This document shows, piece after piece, positions 24,770 through 35,379 of a stretch of DNA of 58,054 nt (position 1 is its first letter; every line of letters starts with the position of its first letter). The notes beneath the pieces are model-generated. The model saw nothing but the letters and a program-made list of their open reading frames with translations. It was not told the origin of the DNA and searched no databases. Origin of the DNA: Fibrobacter succinogenes (GTDB taxonomy: Bacteria; Fibrobacterota; Fibrobacteria; Fibrobacterales; Fibrobacteraceae); contig CACWPM010000014.1 of the NCBI GenBank assembly GCA_902762795.1, forward strand, positions 1 through 58,054, given 5' to 3'. The translations under genes and the position numbers were made by a program.

Positions 24770-27700
24770 TCATTTTGACGAATTAACACTCATTTCGAGC
24801 AAATAACCACCCTTTGCACCACCAACAGGTCCCAATTCAACTTTCCAGTCGGCCAAACGGATAATATCGGGGTGGTGTTCGATGACAATCACCGTATCGC
24901 CACGCGCCGAAAGCCTGCGCAACAGGTTCCAAAGAATCTGGATATCCTTCAAGTGGAGGCCCGTTGTCGGCTCGTCAAGCAGGTAGACCATTTCCGTTGC
25001 CGAGCGTCGGCAAAGTTCCGCGGCTAGCTTCAAGCGTTGCGATTCGCCACCGCTAAGCGTCGTGACCGGCTGCCCGAGCTTGACATACGGAAGTCCAACG
25101 TCACGGAGGCATTCGAGCTTCGGCAAAATCTTCGGTTGATCCTTGAAGAATTCGCAAGCTTCTACAATGCGCATGTCAAGCACGTCGGCAATGTTCTTGC
25201 CCTTGAAAGTGACCGTGAGCGTTTCTTGATTGTAGCGTTTGCCACCGCAGACTTCGCATGTTTCCCAGATGTCCGAAAGGAAGTGCATCTCGACCGCGAC
25301 CGCGCCACGGCCTTCGCAAGCAGGGCAACGCCCACGTGCAAGGTTATAGCTAAAGCGACCGTAATCGAAGCCCTTCATCTTGGACTGTTCGAGTTTTGCA
25401 AACAGCTTGCGGATATCGTCAAAGACACCCGTGAAGCTCGCCGGCGTACTGCGCGGAGTCCCGGAAATCGGGCTTTGGTCGACAAGCAGTACTTCGCCGC
25501 TCTGCTTCTTGCGACCACGCGCCTGAAACTGCTTTTTGAGTGCCGGGAAAATTTCATCGACAACAAGCGAACTCTTGCCCGAACCCGAAACGCCACAAAC
25601 AACGCTCACCGCACGCTTCGGGAATTTTACAGACAAATTCTTCAAGTTGTTTGCATTGAGGTTCTTGAATTCATAGAATTCCGTATCGTCCGTGATGCGC
25701 ACGGGCTCCAGCTGGTTTGCCACCGGAGTCGAATACGTGAGGAACTTGACCGTCTCGCTGCGCGGGAATTGTTGCAACGCATACGGTTTTGCAAGTTCTG
25801 CAGGCGAGCCTTCGGCAACGACTTCACCGCCGAAATCGCCCGCACCCGGGCCCATATCGATAATGTGGTCTGCGGCCTGCATCATCTTGAGGTCGTGTTC
25901 TACGACCACGAGCGTATTGCCGAGGTCACGCAAACGGTAAAGCGTATCGAGAAGTTTCGCGGTATCGCTTTCATGGAGGCCGACGGTCGGTTCATCAAGT
26001 ACATACAAGACGCCTTCAAGGCCGCTACCGATTTGGCTTGCCAAGCGGATGCGCTGGGATTCACCACCCGAGAGCGTGTCACCCGCACGGTCGAGGCCGA
26101 TGTAGCCAAGTCCCACGCTAATCAAGAAGTCCAAACGGCCAATGATTTCGCGGAGGAGCGGAGATGCAATCGTCGTCTTGCTTTGGATGGATGCAGACGT
26201 CGCATTTTCTTCGTTCGCAAAATCGACTTTCGCAAACCAGTCGCGGGCTTCGGCAATGCTCATGTGATGCACGTCCATGATGTTCTTGCCCAAGATGCGC
26301 ACCGCAAGATATTCAGGCTTCAAGCGTTCGCCATGGCAATCCGGGCATTCTTCGCCATCCTTGAAATGACCAAGGCCGAGGCAAGTTTCGCAAGCGCCCC
26401 AATGCGTATTAAAGCTGAAATGCTTCGGGTTAAGAGCCGAATCCATATACCAGCCACATTCCGGGCAGCCCGGCTTTTCGCTGGCCGAGAGGCGTTCCTC
26501 GCCATCGCAATCCACGTAGAGAATACCGTTACCGTCGCGGTAGCCGCGTTCAAACGCTTCGACCAAACGAGCGCGGTTTTCTTCCTTGACCACCACGGAA
26601 TCGACCACGGCAAGCAACGTCTTTTCGCGTGTCGGGACTTTCGGCAGCGGGAGTTCCACAAGCTTTTTGCCGAGATACGCCTTGCGGTAACCCTTTTCCG
26701 TCAAAATCTTAGATAACTTAATTTCGTCCTTGATTTCGAACGGGGCAAGAACTGTCACCATTTTGTTGAGGTCGCGGTCAAATGCAAATTGCATCAAGTC
26801 GCCAGCGGCATAAGAGTTCACCGGTTTTCCGCAATGGAGGCAGTGGGCAGTTCCCACGCGGGCCCACAAAATGCGGAAGTAATCGTAAATTTCGGTAAGC
26901 GTTGCCACCGTACTGCGAGGGCTCTTGCTCGCGCTCTTTTGGTCAATGGCAATGGCTGGGGCGAGGCCCGAAATAGAATCGATGCTACCGCGGTCGGGGC
27001 GGCCCAAGAAGCGACGGGCATAAGTGCTAAGGGTTTCCACAAAGCGACGCTGACCTTCGCTAAAGAGCGTATGGAACGCGAGACTCGACTTGCCCGAGCC
27101 CGAAACACCCGTAATCACCGTGAGCTTGTGGCGCGGGATCGTCACGTCAATGTTCTTGAGGTTGTGCTTACGCGCACCGTGAACTTCGATGTCCAGCGAG
27201 TAATTTTCGCCCTTTTCGTCCGAGCGTTCAAAATGCTTGTTTTCGCCATGTTTTTTCGCCAAGACCGGAGCCAAGTAACGCCCCGTCTCTGACTTTTTGC
27301 ATTTGGCAATTTGTTCGGGAGTTCCCGTGGCGATAATGCGACCGCCATTCACGCCCGCATCTGGGCCCAAATCAATAATCCAGTCCGCGCACTTGATCAC
27401 GTCGAGGTTGTGTTCAATCACCACGACGCTGTTGCCGAGACTGCGCAAGCGGTTCAAGCATTCGAGCAATCGGCGGATATCTTCAAAGTGCAAACCGGTT
27501 GTCGGTTCGTCGAGCAAGTAAAGCGTCTTGCCCGTACCCGGACGGCGGAGTTCCGAAGCAATTTTTACGCGCTGCGCTTCGCCACCGCTCAAAGTTGTGG
27601 AAGGTTGCCCCAGCGTCAAATAGCCAAGGCCCACTTCGCAAAGAAGCTTGAGCGGTTCAGCAATTTTCGGAATGTCCTTGAAAAATTCAGCAGCATCGGC

Positions 27701-30085
27701 AATGCTCATGTCGAGCACTTCCGAAATATTCTTGCCCTTAAAGTAAACTTCACGAGTCGCTTCGTTAAAGCGCTTGCCGTCGCAAACATCGCAAGTGACT
27801 TGAACACTCGGCAAAATGTGCATGTCAATGACCTTCACGCCAGCACCTTCGCAAGCGTCACAGCGACCGCCCTTCACATTAAAGCTAAAGCGGCTCTTCG
27901 TGTACCCGCGCACCTTGCTTTCTTCCATACCCGCAAACAAGTCGCGAATGTCATCCCAGATTTTCGTGTAAGTTGCCGGGTTACTGCGCGGGGTGCGTCC
28001 AATCGGCGTCTGGTCAATTTCAATGACCTTGTCGATGTTTTCTAGACCTTCCAAATGGTCAAACTTGCCGACCGGCTCTTCGGAATTGTAAAACACACGG
28101 GCGAGTTCACGGCGCAAAATCTGGTTCACGAGCGTACTCTTACCCGAACCCGAAACGCCCGTGACTACGGTAAACGCACCGCCAAGCGGGATTTCCACAT
28201 CGATGTTCTTGAGGTTGTTTTCACAGGCACCGCAAATCTTGAGCTTCGGCGTATTCTTGTCAATCTTCATGCGCTGCGACGGGATTTCAATCGATTTGCG
28301 ACCGCTCAAGTACGCGCCCGTAAGCGAAGACTTGTTCTTTTCCAGCTCTTCGACCGTGCCCGCCGCCAAAATGCGACCGCCCTCGACACCCGCGCCAGGG
28401 CCCACGTCAATCACGCAGTCCGCATGGCGCATCGTATCCTCGTCGTGTTCCACGATGAGAAGGCTGTTGCCTTGGGCTCGCAAGCGCTCGAGCATCTCGA
28501 GCAACTTATCGTTGTCGCGTGGATGCAAACCAATGCTCGGTTCATCAAGCACGTAAAGCACACCCTGCAAGCCCGCACCCACGGCACTTGCGAGCCTGAT
28601 ACGCTGCGCCTCACCGCCCGAAAGCGTCGAAGCCTTGCGGCTAATGTCCAAATAGCCAAGTCCCACCGCCTTCAAGAATCCCAGGCGCCCGCGAATTTCC
28701 TTGAGCACTTCGCGACCGATGCGCTGTTCCTTGGGGCTCAACTTGAGCTTGTCAAAAAATTCAACGGACTTTTCGACGGACCATTCCGTCATCTCGCAAA
28801 TGTTATGACCGTGGAAATCGACCGCCGCCGCAATGCGGTTGATTCGCGTGCCGCGACATTCCGGACAAACACCTATCTGCATGTACTTTCGGAAGTGGTA
28901 AATATGCCACATATCCCAAAGTTCCTGCATAATCGTCACCACGCCGCGTTCGCTCCCGCTCGGAGTCCCGTATAGCACGGCATCCTGTTGCGCTTTCTTG
29001 AGCTTTTTCCACGGCGTATCGAGCGAAAAGTGCATTTCGTTTGCAATCGTGCGCAAATTGCGCCAGCCAAAATCGCTAAAGATGATGCAGCCGTCATCCT
29101 TCTTTTGCGGGGCAAGGCAGCCCTCCTTCAAAGACAAATTCGGATTCGGCACAATCAAGTTCATGTCAAATTCACAACTTTCGCCAAGACCCTTGCATGC
29201 GGGGCATTGACCCTTCGGATCGTTAAAGCTAAAGAATCGCGGTTCGAGTTCCGGGATAGAAATTCCGCACTTTGGGCAAGCAAGCTGCGTACCCTGCAAG
29301 CGGTATTCTTCCTTCGCAGAAGCCCCCTGCGATGCATCTGCGGCACCATCCGAGCCCGCCTCCGGAGAAGTCAACAAAAACGACACGAGCTTTCCGTCCG
29401 TGAGCTTCAAGGCACCTTCAATCGCCTCGCGCAAACGGCTCATGTTCTTGCGTTCGAGCGTCAAGCGGTCAATCACCACTTCAATCGTGTGCTTCTCGTA
29501 ACGCACCAGCAGCGGCACATCTTCGAGCCTGTAAATCGTTCCGTCCACACGTACACGGACAAATCCATTTTCCTTGAGCTCCGCGAGTTCCTTGCGGTAT
29601 TCGCCCTTGCGCTCCTGCACAATCGGCGCCATCACCAAAATCTTTTTATTCTCGTCACTGGCGTACAAGTTATCGACAATCTGGTCGACCGACTGCGCCT
29701 GGATCACCTTGCCGCACTTGGGGCAATGCGGAACGCCGAGGCGCGCAAACATCAAACGGTAATGGTCCAAAATTTCGACCACCGTACCCACCGTACTGCG
29801 CGGGTTACGGTTCACCGTCTTCTGGTCAATCGAAATCGTCGGCGAAATCCCGCGAACGCTTTCCACATCCGGATGCTTCATGCGCCCGATGAACTGGCGC
29901 GCATACGCCGAAAGCGACTCCACAAAGCGGCGCTGCCCTTCCTGGAACACCGTATCAAACGCCAAGCTCGACTTGCCCGAACCCGAAACGCCTGTGACCA
30001 CGACAATCGAGTCGCGGGGAATCGTCAAATCGACATGGCGGAGGTTGTGTTCATGAGCATCGCGGATTTCAATAGATTTCGTCAT
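24770..30085 (-). CDS. uvrA: Double-length UvrA (excinuclease ABC subunit A, tandem fusion)
   Basis: 1771 residues, against about 940 for ordinary UvrA. Residues 1-960 form one complete UvrA and 963-1771 a second, so the chain holds four ABC ATPase domains. Walker A GVSGSGKS occurs near residues 32, 645, 998 and 1498, and LSGGE near 487, 832, 1337 and 1677. Both halves keep CxxC zinc modules: CPKCG..., [25 protein letters not shown] in half 1; CLHCGKP, CPECG...[25 protein letters not shown] in half 2. UvrA dimerises to find DNA damage for UvrB/UvrC, so here a single chain could mimic the dimer. Chlamydial UvrA has a similar double length. No frameshift at the junction. Confidence 0.96.
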   Translation of the reverse strand: MTKSIEIRDAHEHNLRHVDLTIPRDSIVVVTGVSGSGKSSLAFDTVFQEGQRRFVESLSAYARQFIGRMKHPDVESVRGISPTISIDQKTVNRNPRSTVGTVVEILDHYRLMFARLGVPHCPKCGKVIQAQSVDQIVDNLYASDENKKILVMAPIVQERKGEYRKELAELKENGFVRVRVDGTIYRLEDVPLLVRYEKHTIEVVIDRLTLERKNMSRLREAIEGALKLTDGKLVSFLLTSPEAGSDGAADASQGASAKEEYRLQGTQLACPKCGISIPELEPRFFSFNDPKGQCPACKGLGESCEFDMNLIVPNPNLSLKEGCLAPQKKDDGCIIFSDFGWRNLRTIANEMHFSLDTPWKKLKKAQQDAVLYGTPSGSERGVVTIMQELWDMWHIYHFRKYMQIGVCPECRGTRINRIAAAVDFHGHNICEMTEWSVEKSVEFFDKLKLSPKEQRIGREVLKEIRGRLGFLKAVGLGYLDISRKASTLSGGEAQRIRLASAVGAGLQGVLYVLDEPSIGLHPRDNDKLLEMLERLRAQGNSLLIVEHDEDTMRHADCVIDVGPGAGVEGGRILAAGTVEELEKNKSSLTGAYLSGRKSIEIPSQRMKIDKNTPKLKICGACENNLKNIDVEIPLGGAFTVVTGVSGSGKSTLVNQILRRELARVFYNSEEPVGKFDHLEGLENIDKVIEIDQTPIGRTPRSNPATYTKIWDDIRDLFAGMEESKVRGYTKSRFSFNVKGGRCDACEGAGVKVIDMHILPSVQVTCDVCDGKRFNEATREVYFKGKNISEVLDMSIADAAEFFKDIPKIAEPLKLLCEVGLGYLTLGQPSTTLSGGEAQRVKIASELRRPGTGKTLYLLDEPTTGLHFEDIRRLLECLNRLRSLGNSVVVIEHNLDVIKCADWIIDLGPDAGVNGGRIIATGTPEQIAKCKKSETGRYLAPVLAKKHGENKHFERSDEKGENYSLDIEVHGARKHNLKNIDVTIPRHKLTVITGVSGSGKSSLAFHTLFSEGQRRFVETLSTYARRFLGRPDRGSIDSISGLAPAIAIDQKSASKSPRSTVATLTEIYDYFRILWARVGTAHCLHCGKPVNSYAAGDLMQFAFDRDLNKMVTVLAPFEIKDEIKLSKILTEKGYRKAYLGKKLVELPLPKVPTREKTLLAVVDSVVVKEENRARLVEAFERGYRDGNGILYVDCDGEERLSASEKPGCPECGWYMDSALNPKHFSFNTHWGACETCLGLGHFKDGEECPDCHGERLKPEYLAVRILGKNIMDVHHMSIAEARDWFAKVDFANEENATSASIQSKTTIASPLLREIIGRLDFLISVGLGYIGLDRAGDTLSGGESQRIRLASQIGSGLEGVLYVLDEPTVGLHESDTAKLLDTLYRLRDLGNTLVVVEHDLKMMQAADHIIDMGPGAGDFGGEVVAEGSPAELAKPYALQQFPRSETVKFLTYSTPVANQLEPVRITDDTEFYEFKNLNANNLKNLSVKFPKRAVSVVCGVSGSGKSSLVVDEIFPALKKQFQARGRKKQSGEVLLVDQSPISGTPRSTPASFTGVFDDIRKLFAKLEQSKMKGFDYGRFSYNLARGRCPACEGRGAVAVEMHFLSDIWETCEVCGGKRYNQETLTVTFKGKNIADVLDMRIVEACEFFKDQPKILPKLECLRDVGLPYVKLGQPVTTLSGGESQRLKLAAELCRRSATEMVYLLDEPTTGLHLKDIQILWNLLRRLSARGDTVIVIEHHPDIIRLADWKVELGPVGGAKGGYLLEMSVNSSK

Positions 30086-30235
30086 GACCGCAAATATAGA
30101 AAAAGAGGCCCCAAATGTCTAAAATTAGTGAACATTTGAATAGAAAAATAGTACAAAAAAATTTCTATATAGAAGATGATAAAAAATTACACAAGGACAA
30201 GTAACATTTTTCAAAACTATAGGTGTTACACGGTT

Positions 30236-30736
30236 ATGGATTTATTCTGGATTATATCGTTTCCGATTGCATTTATCATTCATGATGCCGAAGAAATTTT
30301 CGTGCAGCATAAATGGATGTTAACGCATAAAGAGGACTTAATCAAAAAATTCCCGAAAGCAAAAAAAATCATTCACCACTTGAGCAGTCTCACGACCAAA
30401 GCATTTACAATCGCAGTCCTTGAAGAACTGATTTTATTGGTTTTCGCAACAGTTTATATTTTTGCAAAAGGACCATTCTCAAACGAGTTATGGACAGCTC
30501 TGTTCATGGCATTTTCGGTGCACTTTTTGGTTCATATGGCACAAGGGATTATCATCAGGAGCTACACTCCCGGACTTGCCACGTCTATCCTGATGTTACC
30601 ATACGTTTATTTTGGCATAAACTATATTTGCGAAGGAATAAATTATGATAAGCTGGCATTACTCAGCATCATAGGAATTATGATCATGATTATAAACTTG
30701 AAATTCGCCCATCGTCTTGCGAAATTCTTTTTATAA
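30236..30736 (+). CDS. HXXEE domain membrane protein
   Basis: 166 residues from the ATG at 30236; the frame opens at an ATG at 30176 but neither has a strong SD, and the family begins near FPIAFIIHDAEEIF. Four or five membrane helices. The His-Asp-x-Glu-Glu motif (here HDAEE) defines the HXXEE family, with a second conserved part FLVHMAQGIIIRSYTPGLATS. The function of the family is unknown. It lies 25 bp before the double flavodoxin gene, probably in one transcript. Confidence 0.8.
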   Translation: MDLFWIISFPIAFIIHDAEEIFVQHKWMLTHKEDLIKKFPKAKKIIHHLSSLTTKAFTIAVLEELILLVFATVYIFAKGPFSNELWTALFMAFSVHFLVHMAQGIIIRSYTPGLATSILMLPYVYFGINYICEGINYDKLALLSIIGIMIMIINLKFAHRLAKFFL

Positions 30737-30761
30737 GGTTAAGTACAAATTCGAGGATAAA

Positions 30762-31979
30762 ATGACTTTAGTATTAAACACGTTGGAAACAAACGATTAT
30801 ACCACTGAACAAATAAAAGCGCTACTCGCCGACAAAGACGCCGACATTGAAATAGTCGACACAGCTGATTTTAAAATCAAGCACTGCATGGGCTGCAACA
30901 ATTGCTGGCTCAAGACGCCAGGCATTTGCAGCATCAAAGACGATTACGAATTTATCATCAAGAAAATGGTTAAGGCAAGCAATTTATGGCTTGTAACGGA
31001 TACAGAATTTGGTTTTGTCAACTATCGTGGCAAACGCATAATGGACCGTCTGATGCCAATGCTGAACATGACAATCGAAATCCGAGACGGTTGGGAACGC
31101 CATCAAGTACGTTACCACGCAATGAACGTGGGCGTCATTTACAAAGGCAACGGCAACCAGGAATTACTCGAAGAATGGAGCGAGCGTACCGCAGTAAATA
31201 TCGGAGGACATTCTCTAGGCGTATTCAGGATCGATAAAGACGAGGCGCACGAAAGCTCCGTTTCCGGGAATGCCACGACAATTTCATCTGCAACGTCGCC
31301 CGAGAAGATGGAACACATCGTTATCATTAACGGAAGTCCACGAGTCCAAAAGTTCAGTAACACAGACAAAATAATCAAATCATTTACGCAAGGGTTAGAA
31401 AGCGAGGGCATCTCGCACGAACTTTATTCCCTTTCAAACCGCTCGGAATGGGACAAAGCTCGCGAAGCGTTTATGAACAACACGCAAATCATCATCGCAT
31501 TACCCCTTTATGTAGAATGCGTACCGGGAACTTTACTGGAATTCCTGACTACAATTTCCACGGAACGCAAGCAACCCGCACAGATTTCATTTATCCTTCA
31601 CGGTGGTTTTGAAGAAGGTCATCAACTGCGTCTTGGCGAAAAATTTTTGCAATCACTTCCAGCACAACTCGGTTGCACATACGGCGGAAGCCTTATCAAA
31701 GGAGGAACATTCGCGCTCCGTATGCGCGATAACGAGTATATAAAAAAGATGACTCAAAAAATGTTGGATTCATATGCAACGATGGGTAAATTATTTGCTC
31801 AAAGCAATAATTTCATGTTCCCGGAAGCAAAAAAATTCACAGGACACGAAAAGAATCCTTGGATATTCGCTTTGCTGTTCAAGCTTTTTTTCAAGCGCCT
31901 TGTCAAAAAGAATTTCGAACGTTTCGCAAAAGCGTGGGGATGCACCCGTCCACTAGACGATAAAGTGTACAGCGAATAA
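30762..31979 (+). CDS. Fusion of two flavodoxin/NADPH-dependent FMN reductase-like domains
   Basis: 405 residues from the ATG at 30762 (GAGG SD). Domain 1 (about 1-180) has HCMGCNNCWLKTPGICSIKDDYEFI, the cysteine-rich block of Isf/WrbA-like flavoproteins, but its N-terminus (MTLVLNTLETNDYT) lacks the FMN phosphate loop. Domain 2 (about 198-370) has the loop intact (IVIINGSPRVQKFSNTD) and the ALPLYVECVPGTL strand-loop. A basic, hydrophobic tail follows. Probably an oxidoreductase in which one half binds FMN; substrate unknown. Confidence 0.8.
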   Translation: MTLVLNTLETNDYTTEQIKALLADKDADIEIVDTADFKIKHCMGCNNCWLKTPGICSIKDDYEFIIKKMVKASNLWLVTDTEFGFVNYRGKRIMDRLMPMLNMTIEIRDGWERHQVRYHAMNVGVIYKGNGNQELLEEWSERTAVNIGGHSLGVFRIDKDEAHESSVSGNATTISSATSPEKMEHIVIINGSPRVQKFSNTDKIIKSFTQGLESEGISHELYSLSNRSEWDKAREAFMNNTQIIIALPLYVECVPGTLLEFLTTISTERKQPAQISFILHGGFEEGHQLRLGEKFLQSLPAQLGCTYGGSLIKGGTFALRMRDNEYIKKMTQKMLDSYATMGKLFAQSNNFMFPEAKKFTGHEKNPWIFALLFKLFFKRLVKKNFERFAKAWGCTRPLDDKVYSE

Positions 31980-32072
31980 AAAATATACAACCGCCTACCT
32001 CCAGTAGAGGTCCGCCCATCCACTTGCCAAAAGAAGTTTGTTTAGCTATATTCTGCCGGCAATCAAAGCAAT

Positions 32073-32145
32073 GGGGATATAGCTCAGTTGGTAGAGCGAC
32101 AGGTTCGCAATCTGTAGGTCATGGGTTCGACTCCCACTATCTCCA
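32073..32145 (+). tRNA. tRNA-Ala (anticodon CGC)
   Basis: 73-nt cloverleaf: acceptor GGGGATA/TATCTCC, D arm GCTC-AGTTGGTA-GAGC, anticodon arm ACAGG-TTCGCAA-TCTGT with anticodon CGC reading GCG, T loop TTCGACT, discriminator A. The G3-U70 wobble pair, the identity element of tRNA-Ala, is present. CCA is not encoded. Confidence 0.97.
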
Positions 32146-32151
32146 CGCAAA

Positions 32152-32177
32152 AGGCAAGCGAAAGCTTGCCTTTTTTT
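32152..32177 (+). terminator. Terminator after tRNA-Ala
   Basis: Perfect eight-pair stem AGGCAAGC/GCTTGCCT with a GAAA tetraloop and seven T. Confidence 0.9.
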
Positions 32178-32231
32178 ATACACATCCCTGTCAACGTCCT
32201 ACTTTCTGCCGCCTACTGCGGCAAAGCAGCC

Positions 32232-33368
32232 CTAAATGTCCCACTTGACACCGAGCTTGAGTTGCGAGAGTACAGATTTTTTACGATTAATTCCAGCATA
32301 GGCACGTGGTAAAAAATACCGGTTGTATTTATGCTCTAGCCCCAGATAATAATTCATCTTCCAATACTTCCACGAGAAGGTCGCACTCCAGAAGTTACTG
32401 AATTTCTTAATTTTTTTATATTCATTGTTAGGGCCGCTGATTGCAAAACCAAAATACAAATTCATCTTCAATTCAAGCGCGATACGGTTTTTAAATTTAT
32501 ACGAAATTCTAGAACGGAAAACAGATCCAAACAAAGTCCCGGTCTCTTCGCGATGTCCCCATTCTTCATCCGTGACAGAAGAATCTACATCAGGAGAAAC
32601 ATTGTATTCATTGATATAGATGGAATCGATTTTATTCTGAAAACTCACCCCCACATAGACGGAACCGTTCAACCCCTGGGGAACGGTTCTACGCCATGAG
32701 CCATACAAATTTAACGACATCGGACCAGAAGTTTGATAATACGCCCCCGCCACTAAGCCCAAGCGCTGTTTTTCATAGCGGTACAGGTCCTGTTCGAACC
32801 ACGCATAAAAATCAGACGAAAGTTCTTCGCCCTCGATATTAAAAACGTAGCCCAAATCCAAAAGCATGGAACGTCCGAACAAAGTGTATTCAAGCCCCAA
32901 AAAAAAGTTCCAGTCGTTCGTATCGAGCAACGACAATTCATCGTTATTCAAGAAATAGTCGCTCTGGACCGAAGCTGCAAACGTATGCGACCAAGCGCCA
33001 GGTGCATAATCGACATACGGGTTCACATACAAAAAAAGTTCCCCGCCAATTTCGCGGTCATCCATGCCCGTCGCTTTATAGCGCATGCCATGAAATCCAA
33101 GCTCTCCCGCCACATGGAACTCCCATGGATTCTCGATTGCAGTATCGCCACTCGGTTTCCCGAGCGCTACATTGTAATCGCGGATAATTCCTTGAATTTC
33201 CTCGGTATAATCTCCCGGCAAGGCGGCAGCTTCTTCAAACGCCTGCAAAGCAGCAGGAATATCGCCCGCCTCTTCGGCCTTCATGGCACGATAATATGCT
33301 TCCTCCTGCGTCTCGGCAAAGAGCGCAGTCGCAAACATCAACACCATCAAATAAAAAAAACGTTGCAT
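32232..33368 (-). CDS. Outer-membrane beta-barrel protein with TPR-like N-terminus
   Basis: 378 residues. Signal peptide (MQRFFYLMVLMFATALFA), one TPR-like helix pair (about 22-66: AYYRAMKAEEAGDIPAALQAFEEA), then about 300 residues of alternating amphipathic beta strands ending KLGVKWDI, as in outer-membrane barrels of the surface-assembly or porin kind. No family name assigned. Last gene of the cluster 37265-32232; its ATG directly abuts the preceding stop. Confidence 0.8.
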   Translation of the reverse strand: MQRFFYLMVLMFATALFAETQEEAYYRAMKAEEAGDIPAALQAFEEAAALPGDYTEEIQGIIRDYNVALGKPSGDTAIENPWEFHVAGELGFHGMRYKATGMDDREIGGELFLYVNPYVDYAPGAWSHTFAASVQSDYFLNNDELSLLDTNDWNFFLGLEYTLFGRSMLLDLGYVFNIEGEELSSDFYAWFEQDLYRYEKQRLGLVAGAYYQTSGPMSLNLYGSWRRTVPQGLNGSVYVGVSFQNKIDSIYINEYNVSPDVDSSVTDEEWGHREETGTLFGSVFRSRISYKFKNRIALELKMNLYFGFAISGPNNEYKKIKKFSNFWSATFSWKYWKMNYYLGLEHKYNRYFLPRAYAGINRKKSVLSQLKLGVKWDI

Positions 33369-33866
33369 CTATTTTTTTGGGAAAATACCCTTATCCCAAC
33401 CAATCGGCTTAATGGGTTTAACTTTAGGATTATTTTTGCGTTCATGCGGATTGAACGGACGCACAGGCTCCATGCGAGCGGGACCAAACGGCAAATTACC
33501 CAACGGGCCCTTTTGCAACTCTTTTTCGTCCATTTTCTTTTCACGGACAAAATCATCCTTCGGCGTTTCGATATTCTTTTCTTCAATTTTTTCAGGAACA
33601 GGCGGCTTGACAGCGACATCTCGCAACTCGTTCTTTTCGATTGCCGACTTATTTCTCAAGTCTTCAAGGATTTGTGCACGAGCGGCGCGACGTTCTTCGC
33701 GCATTTTCAGCCAATCCCCTTTTTCTTTTTCCGACATTTTCGGAACTTTGTCAAAAGCGTCACGAGTTTCGACTGGCGTCGGGACGCTGGCTTCTGGGCG
33801 AGACCCCAGATCGCCCGCCATGGCGGTTGCCGCCACCACTGCGGATGCCATTACGATTTTTTTCAT
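33369..33866 (-). CDS. Secreted Lys/Glu/Pro-rich protein
   Basis: 165 residues from the ATG at 33866, which has AAGGAGA at proper spacing; the frame extends upstream to 33890 without an SD. Signal peptide (MKKIVMASAVVAATAMA). The mature protein is highly charged: a helical stretch MSEKEKGDWLKMREERRAARAQILEDL, then a proline-rich, probably disordered tail (PVPEKIEEKNIETP; PIKPIGWDKGIFPKK). No homologue recognised. It may bridge periplasm and the barrel protein encoded next. Confidence 0.75.
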   Translation of the reverse strand: MKKIVMASAVVAATAMAGDLGSRPEASVPTPVETRDAFDKVPKMSEKEKGDWLKMREERRAARAQILEDLRNKSAIEKNELRDVAVKPPVPEKIEEKNIETPKDDFVREKKMDEKELQKGPLGNLPFGPARMEPVRPFNPHERKNNPKVKPIKPIGWDKGIFPKK

Positions 33867-33903
33867 GAAGAGTCTCCTTAAGATTAACATTTTTCAAACA
33901 TCC

Positions 33904-35358
33904 TCAAACCTTAAAGTCATCCTTTTTCAAATTCAAGCGTTCCATGATTTCACGCAGCACTTTGCGGTCGATGCCAAGAATTGTTGCGGCGAGCGTAAGG
34001 TTTGCGCGGGTATCCTTGAGCGCACGCGAAATAACATCGCGTTCGACAGCCTCGCGAGCCTCCTTGAGCGTGCGCGGAGATGCTTTTGCCTGTACCTGCA
34101 TGTCGTCAAGCCCCAAATCCTTCGGCTGAATAACGCCATGCACGGCCTGAACCAAACCTTTCTGCACGCGGTTTTCAAGTTCGCGTACATTCCCGGGCCA
34201 GTGATAACCGAGCAGCGCTTTTTCGGCATTGCGGCTCAAGTGGAATTTTCCACGGCCATACTCTGCGCCAAAACGTTGAATAAAATTCTCGGCCAAGAGC
34301 ACCACGTCCTGCCCGCGATCGCGAAGTGGCGGAAGTTCAATCGGCAACACCTGAATACGGAAATACAGATCTTCGCGGAAGCGCTTTTCACGCACGGCTT
34401 CTTCCAAGTCCACATGCGTTGCACTGATAACGCGCACATTCACCGGAATTTCACGATTGTCGCCCACACGCGTGATGTGTTTCTCTTGCAAAACGCGCAA
34501 AAGCTTTACCTGCATATTGAGCGGAAGCTCACCAATTTCATCAAGGAAAATCGACCCACCATCAGCTTCTTCAAAAAAGCCCTTCTTGTTTTCAATAGCG
34601 CCCGTAAACGATCCCTTCGCATGTCCGAACATAAGCGATTCCATCAAATGCTCAGGAATAGCACCGCAGTTCACCGCAATGAACGGTTTCTCGGCACGTG
34701 GACTATGCTTATGGATATAACGCGCCATCACTTCCTTGCCTGTTCCCGTTTCACCACGGATAATTACCGGAAGCGGAAGCGGCGAAAGTTTATCGGCCAT
34801 CGCAATAACATCAATCATCGGCTTGGACGAATAAACTATTCCATCCTTACGGACAACATTTTTCAAAGCATCAAGCGTTTCCTTGTCGCGCAAACGGTCA
34901 TACGCCGCAAAGGCGAATTTTTCGCAAACCGCCACAAAAGAATCAAAAAGAGCACTATCTTCTTCGGTAAACGGCTCCTTGCGGGCGGCACGCTGCAAGT
35001 AGAGATACCCAGCCTCGGAATCCGGCGTGCGGAAGGGCGATACCATGATGCTCGTGAGTTGGTTTTGCACAATCGACTTCGACAAGTCAGCCGTTTCGTC
35101 GTCTAGCTGATTCCACACGACAGCGCGCTTTTCGTTTTTAGCAAGCCTGACTGCCGAAATAGAAATTGAAACTTGTTCCGGGTTCGAAAAATGAAGAGGT
35201 TCTTCACCTCCAATATCCAAAATCGCAGCATCAGCATGCAAAACATCCTTCGCCACATCCAGAATCTTTGGAAAAAGGGCCTCAGGCCGCTCCTCGTCCA
35301 AAAGAGTCTTGACCACATCAAGCATTTTTTCCGTGGCAAGCATCGATTCCGATTTCAT
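33904..35358 (-). CDS. GAF-AAA+ sigma-54-dependent transcriptional activator
   Basis: 484 residues. GAF-like sensor domain (about 10-165), AAA+ domain (about 180-410) with Walker A GETGTGKE, the sigma-54 contact loop GSFTGA (a known variant of GAFTGA), Walker B SIFLDEIGELP and the R-finger region FREDLYFRIQVLP, then a Fis-type HTH (ANLTLAATILGIDRKVLREIMERL). No receiver domain, so it is switched by a ligand or by protein contact. Located between the Ser/Thr kinase gene and the secreted and barrel genes, which are its obvious candidate targets. Confidence 0.93.
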   Translation of the reverse strand: MKSESMLATEKMLDVVKTLLDEERPEALFPKILDVAKDVLHADAAILDIGGEEPLHFSNPEQVSISISAVRLAKNEKRAVVWNQLDDETADLSKSIVQNQLTSIMVSPFRTPDSEAGYLYLQRAARKEPFTEEDSALFDSFVAVCEKFAFAAYDRLRDKETLDALKNVVRKDGIVYSSKPMIDVIAMADKLSPLPLPVIIRGETGTGKEVMARYIHKHSPRAEKPFIAVNCGAIPEHLMESLMFGHAKGSFTGAIENKKGFFEEADGGSIFLDEIGELPLNMQVKLLRVLQEKHITRVGDNREIPVNVRVISATHVDLEEAVREKRFREDLYFRIQVLPIELPPLRDRGQDVVLLAENFIQRFGAEYGRGKFHLSRNAEKALLGYHWPGNVRELENRVQKGLVQAVHGVIQPKDLGLDDMQVQAKASPRTLKEAREAVERDVISRALKDTRANLTLAATILGIDRKVLREIMERLNLKKDDFKV

Positions 35359-35379
35359 AACAAAATCCTGTAAATTGCG

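Noticed and set aside
25037-29800. Long open frames on the plus strand opposite uvrA (for example 25037-26716 and 28055-28975)
   Set aside because: They are antisense shadows of the strongly conserved UvrA reading; their products are low-complexity and match nothing.
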